DNA of 64,000 nucleotides from Marsupella aquatica. Taxonomy: Eukaryota; Marchantiophyta. Below, piece after piece: positions 32,846-44,500 of the stretch; position 1 is the first letter of the stretch, and every line of letters begins with the position of its first letter. The DNA is taken from the NCBI GenBank assembly GCA_973895155.1, contig OZ316891.1, positions 5,084,001 through 5,148,000 on the forward strand, in the 5' to 3' direction. The notes below the pieces were generated by a model. That model was not told the origin of the DNA. It made no database searches and worked only from the letters and a program-made list of their open reading frames with translations. The translations under genes and the position numbers were made by a program.

Positions 32846-35800
32846 GCAACGCACGGGTATTGAGCTAGTCAACTATATATCTATCTTGCCAGCAGATGGA
32901 GAAAAATCTAGATGCAATAATAGACATCTCGACGTGCCTGTCTTTTCTTTATGATACACACGAGTAAATATGTTTAAATACAAGTTCATTTTCTATTGGA
33001 ATTTTTAGAATAAGTAAGGACTCAGAAGAATACTAAGCCCCCCTCCCTTTGCATTATTATTTTAATTCTCCTTTCCGCTTGCACTCCTCCCCTCCCCCAT
33101 AGTTCCAGCCTACCCCCAGAAAATGTCCCTCAAGGCTAGTGCTAGGCGTTCTCACTTGTGCCTTTGGAGAACAACTACAGTAAGTAAACAATGTGTCAAC
33201 TGAATTATGTATTTCAAACTTGACTCCTGCCGTCTTGTAAAACTGAATATGTTTCTTCAACACCCCCATCCCTAAGTTTCTCAATTTATTACCTCGTTTT
33301 TTGTAATATCCAGTAAAGGATGCTCGCACTCTATGAATCCAAGAAATGGCGTTATGGCCACTCAACATATGAGAAGAAACTTTTGACTAATTTTGACACA
33401 AATCCAGCCAACTTCATTTCATCTCATGGTAACCCACGCGCAAAGCTACCATTCAAGTTGCTGTGAAATGCACAAGCAAAGACTTGCAGCAACTATCCTA
33501 AAAATCAAGTAACAATTCTAAAACAAATTCATTTGAGGAATTAGTCTCATGTGCTGAAGGATGCCTAAGTTTGGCCCACCCAAGTTCACATTGATCCAAA
33601 CAACCTCTGCCCCCTCTACCGCCCCCACCCCCCCCCCCCCCCCCTCTAGAAAGCCCTTTACAACCATAGTTAACCCTCTCTTCTGAAGCTGGTTTCAACT
33701 ACATTATCAACCAAGGGTACAGAGTCCCATGGGATAACTTTTGGGGGCAAATTCTTAACAGCTTATTACTTAACAACAAGCCTGAAAGCCAGCACATAGT
33801 GAAAAAATCTAGAGAAAAACTCAAATTTAAAAAACAAATTGCCAGCTCCTCCTTGGTTTAGGGAACTCAGAATCAACTGCGAAAAATCATTCGAGCTGCG
33901 TGCAGTCCAATATAGGTATTTCCACATAGGGCAGGATAAAAAATGTGTTACTCTAGATTCAAACTATGGAACACTTTCTAATATAAGAATTTCATGAAAC
34001 CAAAATAGGTCAAGCAACATTAATAACAGAGTTATTTTATAGAATAAGTCTCTTACAATATGGACATTTAAATTATATCTCACCTGTATCCCAACAATAA
34101 ACTAAATGAACCTGTGAGCTACTGGCTGGTTGCCAGATCTAGCAGTCTTTTAAAAACATTGAATAGGTTTTTCAAACATAGATACTTACAATAGGTCTTT
34201 GTCACCCTAAGGGTGGGGCCATTGCTTTGCATGGTGCTGCTGAGCATCTGTCATGAGGGAAAGCGAGGGAAGGATGCAAGGCAGCAAGGGTAAGAGCTGA
34301 GCATCTGTCATGAGGGCAAGCAAGGGAAGGATGCATGGGTCAGAGTTATGGCAAATATGTCCACAAAGAGCGGAGGTGGCACAAGGAAGGGGGGATTAGG
34401 GTCGGTGATCATTTTTTAATTGCAGTCATATTGTTGTTGCATGCATGCATTCTTTGCATCCAGGCAAACATTGCAGGCATGCGGTTATATCTGCAAAAAT
34501 ATTATCCCTCTGGTCAGTGTTGTTGTTGGGAGGACAAGTATGGTCATGCAAAAGAGAGAGAAATTTATTTATATTTTATTCTTGGTTTTTTCTTTTCCTT
34601 TTTCTCTGTTAATTTAAATTTACAAATATATTCAGGTTTTTTGAAAAAATGATATAAAATTTTAAGATTTAGTTTTTGTGGGGGGTGACACAGGAGAGGT
34701 GTATTGGTGGATCTGAGGGTGCCAATGCATAAGTTTTGAGTGAGAGGCCAACAGTGGTTCACGACTATTTCTTTCTTTCTTCATTTTGTAAATAGACATC
34801 CCATCCCACCTGTTTGGCGGGCCTTCATTGCACTGTTTGATGCATCTCACAAAACATTGCTCCCGGGAAATGCTAGTCCTATGGGTCAAAGACGGTAAAG
34901 AAATCTCATGCCATTACAGTTCACATCAACAAAAATGAATGTTGACATCCTTCATACAGGTCGTAACGTTGACACGTTCACATCAATCGAAGAGGACCTA
35001 CTACAGGGGTCTAGATGTGTGCTCTCTATTAAATGGTGGTCAACCTTATGTCACCAACTTCACAGGCCCAAGGCTGTGGTTAGGTGTATGTTGTTGCCCA
35101 AGTTTAAAGTGGTGGAAGAAACAACCGAACCCCAACAGTCATTTTTTGCCCAGAATCTCCAGATTTCAAGGCTTTTTGAAACTAACTGCCATCTGATCCT
35201 AACCATCAAACCTACCCAACCGAACTCTCAAATTCAGTTATGGCATCATTCTCTGGAGGGTAAGTTCTCGCAGGGTAATTTTTAAAAGTCTTTCCATTTT
35301 TTTCAGGGTGGCTTATGTCAACTTGTGTGAAGATGCTAAGACTATTCATCATCCTACATTATTTTTCCTGGACTAAATTTTGACTTTTAGATCTCCATAA
35401 ATTTAAGGACCTGAGATTCTGGCTAAGGGGGAAAATGGTTAATCGAAGACTAAAGAATCTGCCAAATTGTTGTCACAAACCGCGAAGAATTTTAAGTGGC
35501 ATATTGTTGCCTCTAGACCAAATGCTGACTGTTTGTTATGAGAAAAACTTCAAAAGGTGTGCTGGCGTGTGCGTGGGACCAAAAAAGCCATAGGAGTACC
35601 CATCATAGGAAAAATGTCTTCAAGTAAGACAATAATTCATCCACACTTCGAAGGTGGAGTTATGCTTTGGTCCGACAAGACCCAAGAACAGGGTAAATAT
35701 TTGAGATTTTAACTTTTTGTCAAGGTTGCTAATGTCACCTTGTGTGATGCTAAAACCGGAATGGAATCTACGTGTCAAGATGTTGCTTAGATCATCATGT

Positions 35801-37017
35801 ATCTAATTATACTAGATTAATTTGTGATCGTTAGATCTCTCCTAGATTTAAGGAAAACGTCTAATTATTGCCAAGGGGGCTGTGGCTAGATGGGAAGGAA
35901 ACAATTCCACGAACCGTCCATATGGACTTTACTCAGGGGTGTGGTTACGTACAAACCGAAGCCCGTGCGGAGTACAGGCGTCCCGCGAGACGGGGGACAC
36001 TGCTGCCGTGGACGACGGTGGGCCGCGTACCGTGGATGGCACCGGATCGAAGGGACCATTCACCGTTAGGCTCCTTTACTCCGTCGGTGAATGTGGGCGC
36101 TGTTGTCCCCAGAAAGAAAGGCTTGAGGGAGAAGACAGAGGCGGAAAGCAAAAGACTGCTGTACTGCGACGTGCATATACGGTGCTCTAATTACTGCTGC
36201 GGTGTTGGGCAGGTTAGTGGCTTACCTGTAGCCCCGAACGAACCGCAGGTTTAGGGTTTAGGTGTGTTCTAATTTATAACGGACTATATAGGGGATGAAT
36301 CATCCGATCTTTATGGTTACGGAAGAGTACACAAACGTACAAAGGTACACCTCCATCACTACTGTAGATAATTTTCATGTCATTTTTGTTTCTGGAAACA
36401 TTTTAGTACAGTGGTTATAAACTCATTTTTATCTAACAATACTTATGAAACTAAAGTCTGGATATACTTACACTTTGTCTATAAAACCCTGGCAAAACTT
36501 GGGTGGACTTACAAAATTGATTACACTGTTTATACTTTTGACTGAAATGGAAGCAATAAACTATTGGCTTATGGTTTGCAACCTATTTGAATTACATTAT
36601 CAAACCGGCTTGCTTGGTGACTTGACAACTTTATGACATTGAACCTGAAAGGATCACCATGGTTAGGTAGTCAGGACTAGGATCAGCATGATGTCTTGAT
36701 TACTTTCTCTCCAAGATAATCAAAGTAGTCAAATTGCAATCTGTAATTAGTTCCTTTTTCTTTTCAGTGTAAAAGCCACAATTGCTTTACGCAGTTCTCG
36801 GGGATGGGTAATGACAATGCCTTGGTCCATCTGGGCATTTTTTTTCCAATAATTACACTACTTTACAAGATTATAATACACTATTTTTCTCTGCCAGTCA
36901 GTTTTGGTAACTAGTGCCTTATTTTAAAAAATACTTGGATGAACCCGTATATTTGCAATCCTCTGATTTTTGAAACTTCCAAAATTCATCCAAGCAATCA
37001 AACATCAAATTTTTACT
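32846..37017. other. Intergenic; small duplications and a GC-rich island
   Basis: No convincing gene was found. Notable are a C17 run (33628-33644), a 57-bp duplication (GCTGAGCATCTGTCATGAGG at 34239 and 34296), and a GC-rich island at about 35930-36262 that ends in GGTTTAGGGTTTAGG, a telo-box in minus orientation. ORFs through the island (35868-36254 plus, 35945-36151 minus) do not match a known family. Confidence 0.5.
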
Positions 37018-37968
37018 TGGATGACAAGTTTTACCTCAAAACTTAAAAACAAAACACTACAATACCATTCTTGTCAAAATGGACCAACCCCCCCTAAAAG
37101 AAAAAAAAACAATACATACTCTGAAAATAACCCTGGTCAGGACACCCGGTTCCACTCACCCTGGACCGGACCTTTGGCCTGCTAACCAGGGCACCCTTTC
37201 AGTAATTGGGATCTGGCTATGGAAAGACTTAGCGGGTTTAATGTGACAACTCACTATGGTAATACTTCTTCGGGCAAACCACTTAAACCAAGGCTTTGCA
37301 ATATTTAAATAAAAGTTCCAAGTCACGATATTCCCCGGAAAAGTTGACAATCGAGTAAAACCCAAAAATTAAAAACCTTGACAATTTAACACCCGGTTCC
37401 ACCATCGCCCGGTCCGGTTCCTTGGCCCGTCAGCCCGGATCCCGGTCAATGGCTACTCGCGCAGTAGTGCGCACCGAATCGCGCGCTGTTCGTTTGGATG
37501 ACAAGTTTTACCTCAAAACTTAAAAACAAAACACTACAATACCATTCTTGTCAAAATGGACCAACCCCCCCTAAAAGAAAAAAAACAATACATACTCTGA
37601 AAATAACCCTGGTCAGCACACCCGGTTCCACTCACCCTGGACCGGACCTTTGGCCTGCTAACCAGGGCACCCTTTCAGTAATTGGGATCTGGCTATGGAA
37701 AGACTTAGCGGGTTTAATGTGACAACTCACTATGGTAATATTTCTTCGGGCTAACCACTTAAACCAAGGCTTTGCAATATTTAAATAAAAGTTCCAAGTC
37801 ACGATATTCCCCGGAAAAGTTGACAATCGAGTAAAACCCAAAAATTAAAAACCTTGACAATTTAACACCCGGTTCCACCGTCGCCCGGTCCGGTTCCTTG
37901 GCCCGTCAGCCCGGATCCCGGTCAATGGCTACTCGCGCAGTAGTGCGCACCGAATCGCGCGCTGTTCG
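37018..37968. repeat. 476-bp tandem duplication, near-identical copies
   Basis: The unit 37018-37493 (starting GGATGACAAGTTTTACCTC, ending GCGCGCTGTTCG) is directly followed by a second copy, 37494-37968. I count about six differences between them, among them A9 versus A8, GGACACCC versus GCACACCC and CCACCATCG versus CCACCGTCG. Both halves contain CCCGGTTCCAC words, so the unit itself has internal duplication. The very low divergence means a recent event. Confidence 0.85.
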
Positions 37969-38625
37969 TTAGGGTAGGGGCACGGCTCGAGACCTCTGAT
38001 TAATGAAAATAGCCGAAGACCGAACCACAGCCCTACCCGATTCGCACCTAAGTTTAGAGGGCCTGCTAACTTTACCGTTTAGCTAGTTCAGCTAAATATA
38101 CGGTGGCTGCGGGAGCGCATTGTACAAAAGCTTGGAGAGGGCGACGAACTCCTGAGCCCTGTCACTGCGTCAGTGTGAGCTGAGCTGAGCTGAGCTGAGC
38201 GCATGAGGAGTGTGAGCTGAGTGCGAGCTACGCATTTTAATTTCTAGTGGGTGCCCTACGTGACAGCAACGAGGATGCGAGGATGCGAGGATGCCTCAAT
38301 TGATATACTATTCTGAAGCTCGGGAGCTGTAGTGACGAAGATTGATTGATCTGAGAGAGAGAGTGAGAGAGATATGCCTGAACTGATGTACTAGTCAGAA
38401 GCTCGAGAGCTGAAGTGACGAGGATTGATTGATTGGGTGTTAGAGAGAGAGAGTTTTGGATCCCGGCCGTGGGCGGCTGGTTGGGGGCATTGCAGCTCCT
38501 CTTCACTGATATACTGGGACACTCTGAAGCTCGAGAGCTGAAGTAAGGAGGAGTAACGAGGACTGATTGATTGATTGATTTAGGCGGCGGGGCACGAAGG
38601 TATTGTGCTGGAAGTCGTCGCAGAC
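37969..38625 (+). promoter_or_regulatory. ABCG gene 5' flank with short repeats
   Basis: This is the upstream region of the transporter gene. It contains a (GAGCT)n run at 38175-38201, a triple GAGGATGC run near 38271-38294, and three imperfect copies of a block with GAAGCTCGAGAGCTGAAGT and GATTGATTGATT at about 38301, 38384 and 38507. GA-rich microsatellites of this kind are common in plant 5' UTRs. No TATA box is assigned. Confidence 0.55.
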
Positions 38626-41551
38626 ATGACAGAAATTCGAGCGTCCATGCACGCTTTAAGTCCTCTCAGTGCAAACTTGCACAAGAGGATGAAGAGCGAC
38701 ATCAAGATAGATGATCAGGACGAAATTTGTGCGAGGCTGTCATGGACAGATTTGTCCGTGGTCGTGAACAGCAATCTCGTGGTGCTTAACAAAGTCTGTG
38801 GGTATGCGGAGCCTGGTCGCCTCGTGGCCATCATGGGACCTTCAGGATCGGGAAAGTCAACTTTATTAGACAGCCTTGCGGGACGGCTATCCAAAAATGC
38901 AAATGTGGCTGGAGACATCCTCTTGAATGGGCGCAAGGAGAAGCTTTCCTACGGGACTGCAGTAAGTTACCTCTCTCTATCACACATCGATCTCTTAAGA
39001 CTCTCACTGTTTGTTTTTTTGGATGTTCTGCTTTCCGGAGGCGCTGACTCGTGGTCAACGATGTCCTAGGCCTACGTCGCACAAGACGACGTGCTATTGG
39101 GAACGTTGACGGTCTACGAAACGCTTCTATTTTCGGCACAGCTCAGGTTTCCAGATTCCATGCCTTGGCATGAGACGGAGATAATTGTCAAGTCGACCAT
39201 TTCGGACGTGGGTCTCCAGGATTCGATCAACACACCGATCGGAAACTGGCATCAGAGAGGCCTCTCAGGTGGGGAGAAGAGGCGAGTCAGCATTGCGGTG
39301 GAACTCTTGACTCGTCCCCGGTTGCTGTTCCTCGACGAGCCCACCAGCGGATTGGATAGGTACTCATCTTTCCTCGTTCAATTTCGAGTTGATGCCTTGG
39401 GTTGCAGCAGGTTTTGACAAAGTTCTGGAGCAAGTCACTGATTCGGCCGTCCCCTCGGATCTGCAGTGCCTCGGCATTTCATGTCATCAGCACTCTAAGA
39501 AACCTGTCTAGAGATGGGCGGACCGTGCTTTGCAGTATTCACCAACCGAGCTCGGAGGTGTTTGAGTTGTTCGACGACCTTTGCCTTCTATCAGGTGGCA
39601 AACAAGTTTATTTCGGTCCGCTCGCTGGGGCCCAAGAGGTGAGGCCTTGCCCCCATTTGTCCAGGTCCACCGTCGGACCTCCTCTCGAAAGACCTTTCTA
39701 CTGGAGCTCGCACCCTCTGTCTCGATCTGTGATCGCTGTATGGTTTTTATAAAACGGAAAATTGCCTGATGTCTGTGTGGAGGTTCTAACTCTTGCGTGC
39801 TGATGACAGTTCTTTGCAAATGCTGGTTTCCCTTGCCCACCGATGCGAAACCCAAGCGACCACTTCCTCCGCCACATCAACGCAGACTTCGATAAAGTAA
39901 ACGATTCACTCATCATTTCTTCCGCAGGCTCCAACTCTGGAAAATTAAGGAGGGATGAGGAAAGCCAATACACCTTTAGCAGTCCTATGAGCAGGATGAG
40001 CACGGCGGAACAAGTCCGTGTTCTGACCCATCTCTTCGCTACAGGCGAGGAGAAGAAAGCAGTCTTGAATAATATTGCCAACCTAACGTCGCTTGGGGGC
40101 AAGGTTCTTTCCACCCGGGGCACTGAGGCTTCCTTTTTGCGGCAGTCATGGATTCTTTCAAAGCGATCCCTCTTGAATATGACGAGAGACGCAGGCTACT
40201 ATTGGCTGCGTTTGGGGATGTATATTCTGCAGTCCCTTTGCGTAGGGACTATTTTCTATCGGGCGGGAACGCATTATACATCCATTGCGGTGAGCTGCAA
40301 ACTTCTTCCACCCAAAACGGCCTTTCGTGTAATGTTTCGTGGTTGTGAGAATTTGCGTTGGGACTGCGTCTCACATTAACATGTATTCGCGCAGGCCAGG
40401 GCATCCTGTATCTCTTACATGGTCGGGTTCATGACGTTCATGAGCATCGGAGGGTTCCCTTCATTCGTGGAAGATATGAAGGTGAGCTCACTCTGTATCT
40501 TAGTTGTGTTTGCAATGGAGCGGCTCATCTCTCGTCCTGTTTAGAGGGGTGTATTTGAGTTGAAGAAATTAAGGATCCATCGTTCCCCATTCTAACATGA
40601 GACTTGTAATAACTACTGTACAGGTCTTTCAGCGGGAGAGGCTTAATGGGCATTACGGTGTTGGACCTTTCGTGATCGGCAATACCGTGTCTTCCTTGCC
40701 CTTCCTCTTTCTGATAGCCCTTGTGTCCACCATCATCACCTATTTCATGGTGGGGTTTCATTCGGGCTTTGACAGATTTGCGTACTTCGTGCTCTCACTG
40801 ATGGCATGCTTGGCCGTTGTGGAGAGTCTAATGATGGCCGTAGCAAGCGTCGTACCCAACTTTCTCATGGGAATCATCACGGGCGCTGGCATTCAGGTAA
40901 ATTGATGCTGCTCTGTCTCAGTTTTCATCATATTTGGTGTCAGGTCTCCTGTAATAGTTGTCATCGGGATTGTCATCCCTATTTGCGCACTTGTTTACAG
41001 TATTCTTCTTTCTTGCAGGGGATGTTCTTGCTTCTCTCCGGATTTTTCAGACTCCCCAACGACTACCCCAAGATCTTCTGGAAATACCCTATGTTCTATG
41101 TAGGATTCCATATGTATGCGCTTCAGGTAATTATTGACCGTTTATTTCGCATAATATCTTGTTGGTGCCATTCAATTGTCATTACTTCGGTGGGGGAAGC
41201 TAACCGGACTGTCAGTACTAACACGGGCGATGTTATTCGCTTGTACAGGGCGAGTATCAGAATGATTTACTTGGGCTCTCTTTCACGAACTTGAATCCCA
41301 ATTTGCCTCCTCTGAGAGGAGAGGACATTCTGAGGTACACCTACCAGATTGATTTGTCACGCAACAAGTGGTGGAATTTGGCGGTCCTCTTCTTCATGAG
41401 CATGGCTTATAGGGCTATCTTCTATTTCCTCATACGGTTCTCGGAATCCGTAATGCCAGCCATCCGCGCGTACATTGCAACAAGGATGTACGCCTGGCAC
41501 TTGAAATCTTGCGGGGTGCCCATCAACAACAGTGTCTCGCCGGAGTTATAG
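38626..41551 (+). CDS. ABCG11-like: ABCG half-transporter, ABCG11/WBC11 type
   Basis: This is an ATP-driven plasma-membrane exporter of the WBC subfamily; Arabidopsis ABCG11 exports cuticular lipids as a homo- or heterodimer. Inferred exons: 38626-38961, 39070-39359, 39467-39638, 39810-40289, 40395-40481, 40624-40896, 41019-41126, 41249-41551, totalling 2049 nt (682 aa plus stop) with GT..AG introns throughout. The nucleotide-binding domain comes first: Walker [10 protein letters not shown] (residues 71-79), Q-loop AQDD (~116), signature LSGGEKRR (177-184), Walker B LLFLDEP (197-203) and the H-loop in [15 protein letters not shown] transmembrane domain of six segments follows, with [40 protein letters not shown] and [10 protein letters not shown], all hallmarks of ABCG11 relatives. 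All catalytic residues are intact. The ATG at 38626 is preferred over an in-frame GTG at 38605. Substrate in this species is unknown. Confidence 0.95.
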
Positions 41552-44500
41552 ATTATAACTTTAAACCTACACGTTCTAAACTTTGGTGCTTACCCTGCCC
41601 AACGTCAGGTCTCTGCAACATGTTTCAGGCTGTTTCGCACTTGTAAATAACGTAGAGTTTCAGAGCTGCTGTGGTACATGTATCGAGCTCGAATACCTGG
41701 AAATTAAGTCCAGACGAGTTGTTAACTCATTGAGCTCGATATAGAAAGAGGCATCCCGCTCTGTGTGCCCCGTGGCTGAGCTGAGCTGATCGAGCGGCTC
41801 CGAGGGAGTTGTGATTAATTTGTGGAACAACGTTCTATCGTTCTAAACGTTCTACCCTAAAAACTTAGCCTGGTATATCGCCTTGAATATGAGCTGAGTG
41901 CAGACCAGATACAGCGGATGCGTTCCGTCGCCTCTTTTCATCCTTTTCCCCCCTTTCAGCGAAGGTGGTGTCACTGGCGACAAACGGTTGCCAGTTTTTA
42001 TTGGACCCGGTTCTGGGAGAAGATGTTGTCATTGCTCCCCCCGCCACTGTAAATTGCAGGTGGAGGTGAGATGAACTCAGTTGTCTGGGTCATAAGTTCC
42101 AGGATTTTGGAATTAGGTTGTCCCTTGCTAAAAATGAATCTTTAGTATTGTGAAGTGCTGTAATCGAATTGGGACGAGTCATACGAGATTTAACTGATCT
42201 CTGGAAGCTGTAGACGAGCCTGTGTCTCCTCCGGGAATTAAAGAGACGCTCAGACATGCATGACATTGTAGTGAGCCTCGTAATAAAGAGAACTTCAGTT
42301 ATCACTTGAGTGAATGTAAATACATTTTCCCTGATCTTTGTCGCTGACAATGGTTGGCGCATGATATCTGGAAAGCTGAGCCATTTTGATACGTAGAATG
42401 TATTATTTATGTCTGCAGAAAATTCTGATACAACATTGTGTTTTACTTGGATCTGTAGATCGTCCGTATCTGTAGTAGTATATAGGTTTTTGGCTTGTTG
42501 GCGACCCCTTGCCTGCCTTTCTAGTACATCATGCAGCATGTGGCTCATTTTATCTCCAAAAGTGTGAAAGTGTCCAACTGATCTGTAGAAAATATTACAG
42601 AAAGTTGCAACAGCAGAACATCTGGTCGTCGGGTCATCTGCAGGTAACACCTGTTTGCACACTTTCACAGAATGATGTCAAAGACTCAGTCTAATGATAG
42701 GTGCGCAATTTCAAAGGTATGTCAAAGTTTAATGATAGGTTCCAGTGAAAATCCAGGAGAGTTACTCGGCCGACACGTCCACGTCAATTTGTGTCATGGC
42801 TAGCAAAGAATGTCCTCGGTTCTCCCGAAAGTCCCAAACTCCCAATGCAAGCTTCACACTCGTGATCGAGGGCTATCCGGCTAGTGAGGTACTGACAGTT
42901 TGCCTACTTTACTGTACTGCACACAAAGGCGAATGGACTCGGGGAAGTGACACTCGGACTGACAGAAGTTAGTTGAGCACCAATTACTGCACACGAACAG
43001 CGTAACGCATATTGGGATCTGTGCCATTTGCGATCCCTTCCCTGGCTAGACTTGCGTCTTCCACCTGAAGGAGATGGTCAGATGGTAGCAGTAGCAGCTC
43101 TCTCAACTTGCTGTTCCCCACTTTCCCGTCTTCCGGGGGTCATGATTCTCTCTCCGCCTGACTTTGTGGGTCAGGTTACAAGTGAGTTGAGCGATTACAG
43201 TACGTCGTACACATCTCACTCACCAGGAAATTGCTTCTGGTCATCTGGAATTTTCCTTTGCTCTTTATTTTCACACAATTCTATTCTATAAAACCAGCAA
43301 ATGAGAAACGTCAGAAAGAGGCGAAACAATCTACTGGAGTTTCAAACTCCCTGACAATGGCAAACTAAATAAGTGAAGGAGCCGATAAATGAGTCTGAAG
43401 CCATGATCAGGGAGTGAGTAAATGCACTACAGTGGCAATGGATGGCAGGAGGAGATTGAATACGACTCGCGTCGCTGAGGCCTGGGGGTGTTGAGAGCTC
43501 GCATTACAATTCAAGTGAGACTACGTGAATGTCGAGAGCTCTCTATAGTCTGTATACACCAGCGTAAATTTTGAAGATTCTCCGTTTTCGCCAGTGTGGC
43601 AACTGGCAGTTTTGTACAGGAGAAGATGCTAGCAAATATTTTCTATCTGGTTATTTTACATAAATTTATATCATCAGTAGTATCTGGATTTAAGGATGAC
43701 CATTTACATTGTAGTCTATATGAACTGTGGTAAGATCTAAAACTGGCTCATGGAGGACAAACACCCAGCCAATATTTTTAGATTTAGAGAGGTCAGTGGG
43801 ATTTTTGCAGATTTTGCCCACTTAAGAACCCTGCTCTACATTACTGATGTCTAACTAACTAAATAGGCCCGGTATTTGCTAAAATAATAGAAGTGCTGGA
43901 AATTCTTGCAGGAACTACACTACTACAAGCTCCTGCAATTTACTCAGCAAACGGGACTCCCTTAGGACCCGTTTTCTGATTAAGTCAAGAGGACTCTGAT
44001 ATAATGTTTTTTTGACGAGGATGAATGGGACTTAAAAGACAGTGGGGATATTATCTTTAGTGTATGTATACAATCACAGCGAGGATGATATATTTCATAT
44101 CAGGCCACTGTCATTGCATACACTAAAGTTAAAATGGCTGACCGTCACGTTTGAAGATAATGAATGCAAGACCTCAATAGAAATTGGCAGCTTGGTCCAT
44201 TCTTTATTCCAGCTCAAGATATGGTCAAAGTTTTTGACAAGAAAACATATACACACATCAGCAAAGGGGCCCACTAACAGCTGATCCACTCGTATGGCAC
44301 TCATCAATAAGTGTTTCTTATTGTATGCATTGTCACCTATTGTGGTAACTGATAAATGCAAGTGTATACTTATGGATGAAAATCCACTTACCAATTTTTT
44401 TATCATTTAGTGAACATATTTTGTCAGTTAGTGAGGGTCAACTTGCACTTATGCAAACTACATTTTTGGTGGGTCAACCTGCACTTATGCAAGACTACAT

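Noticed and set aside
34238-34345. 57-bp duplication with GCTGAGCATCTGTCATGAGG as a possible snoRNA or regulatory pair
   Set aside because: It lacks box C/D placement or a stem and is only a short local duplication.
35868-36254. 128-aa plus-strand ORF in a GC-rich island
   Set aside because: It resembles no known family, and high GC reduces stop codons by chance; kept only as a GC-rich island.
37018-37968. The 476-bp direct repeats considered as the two LTRs of a retrotransposon
   Set aside because: The copies touch with no internal region, and their ends are not TG..CA, so a simple tandem duplication fits better.
38605-38625. Upstream in-frame GTG as the ABCG start
   Set aside because: Nuclear plant genes start at ATG; the ATG at 38626 gives a normal N-terminus.
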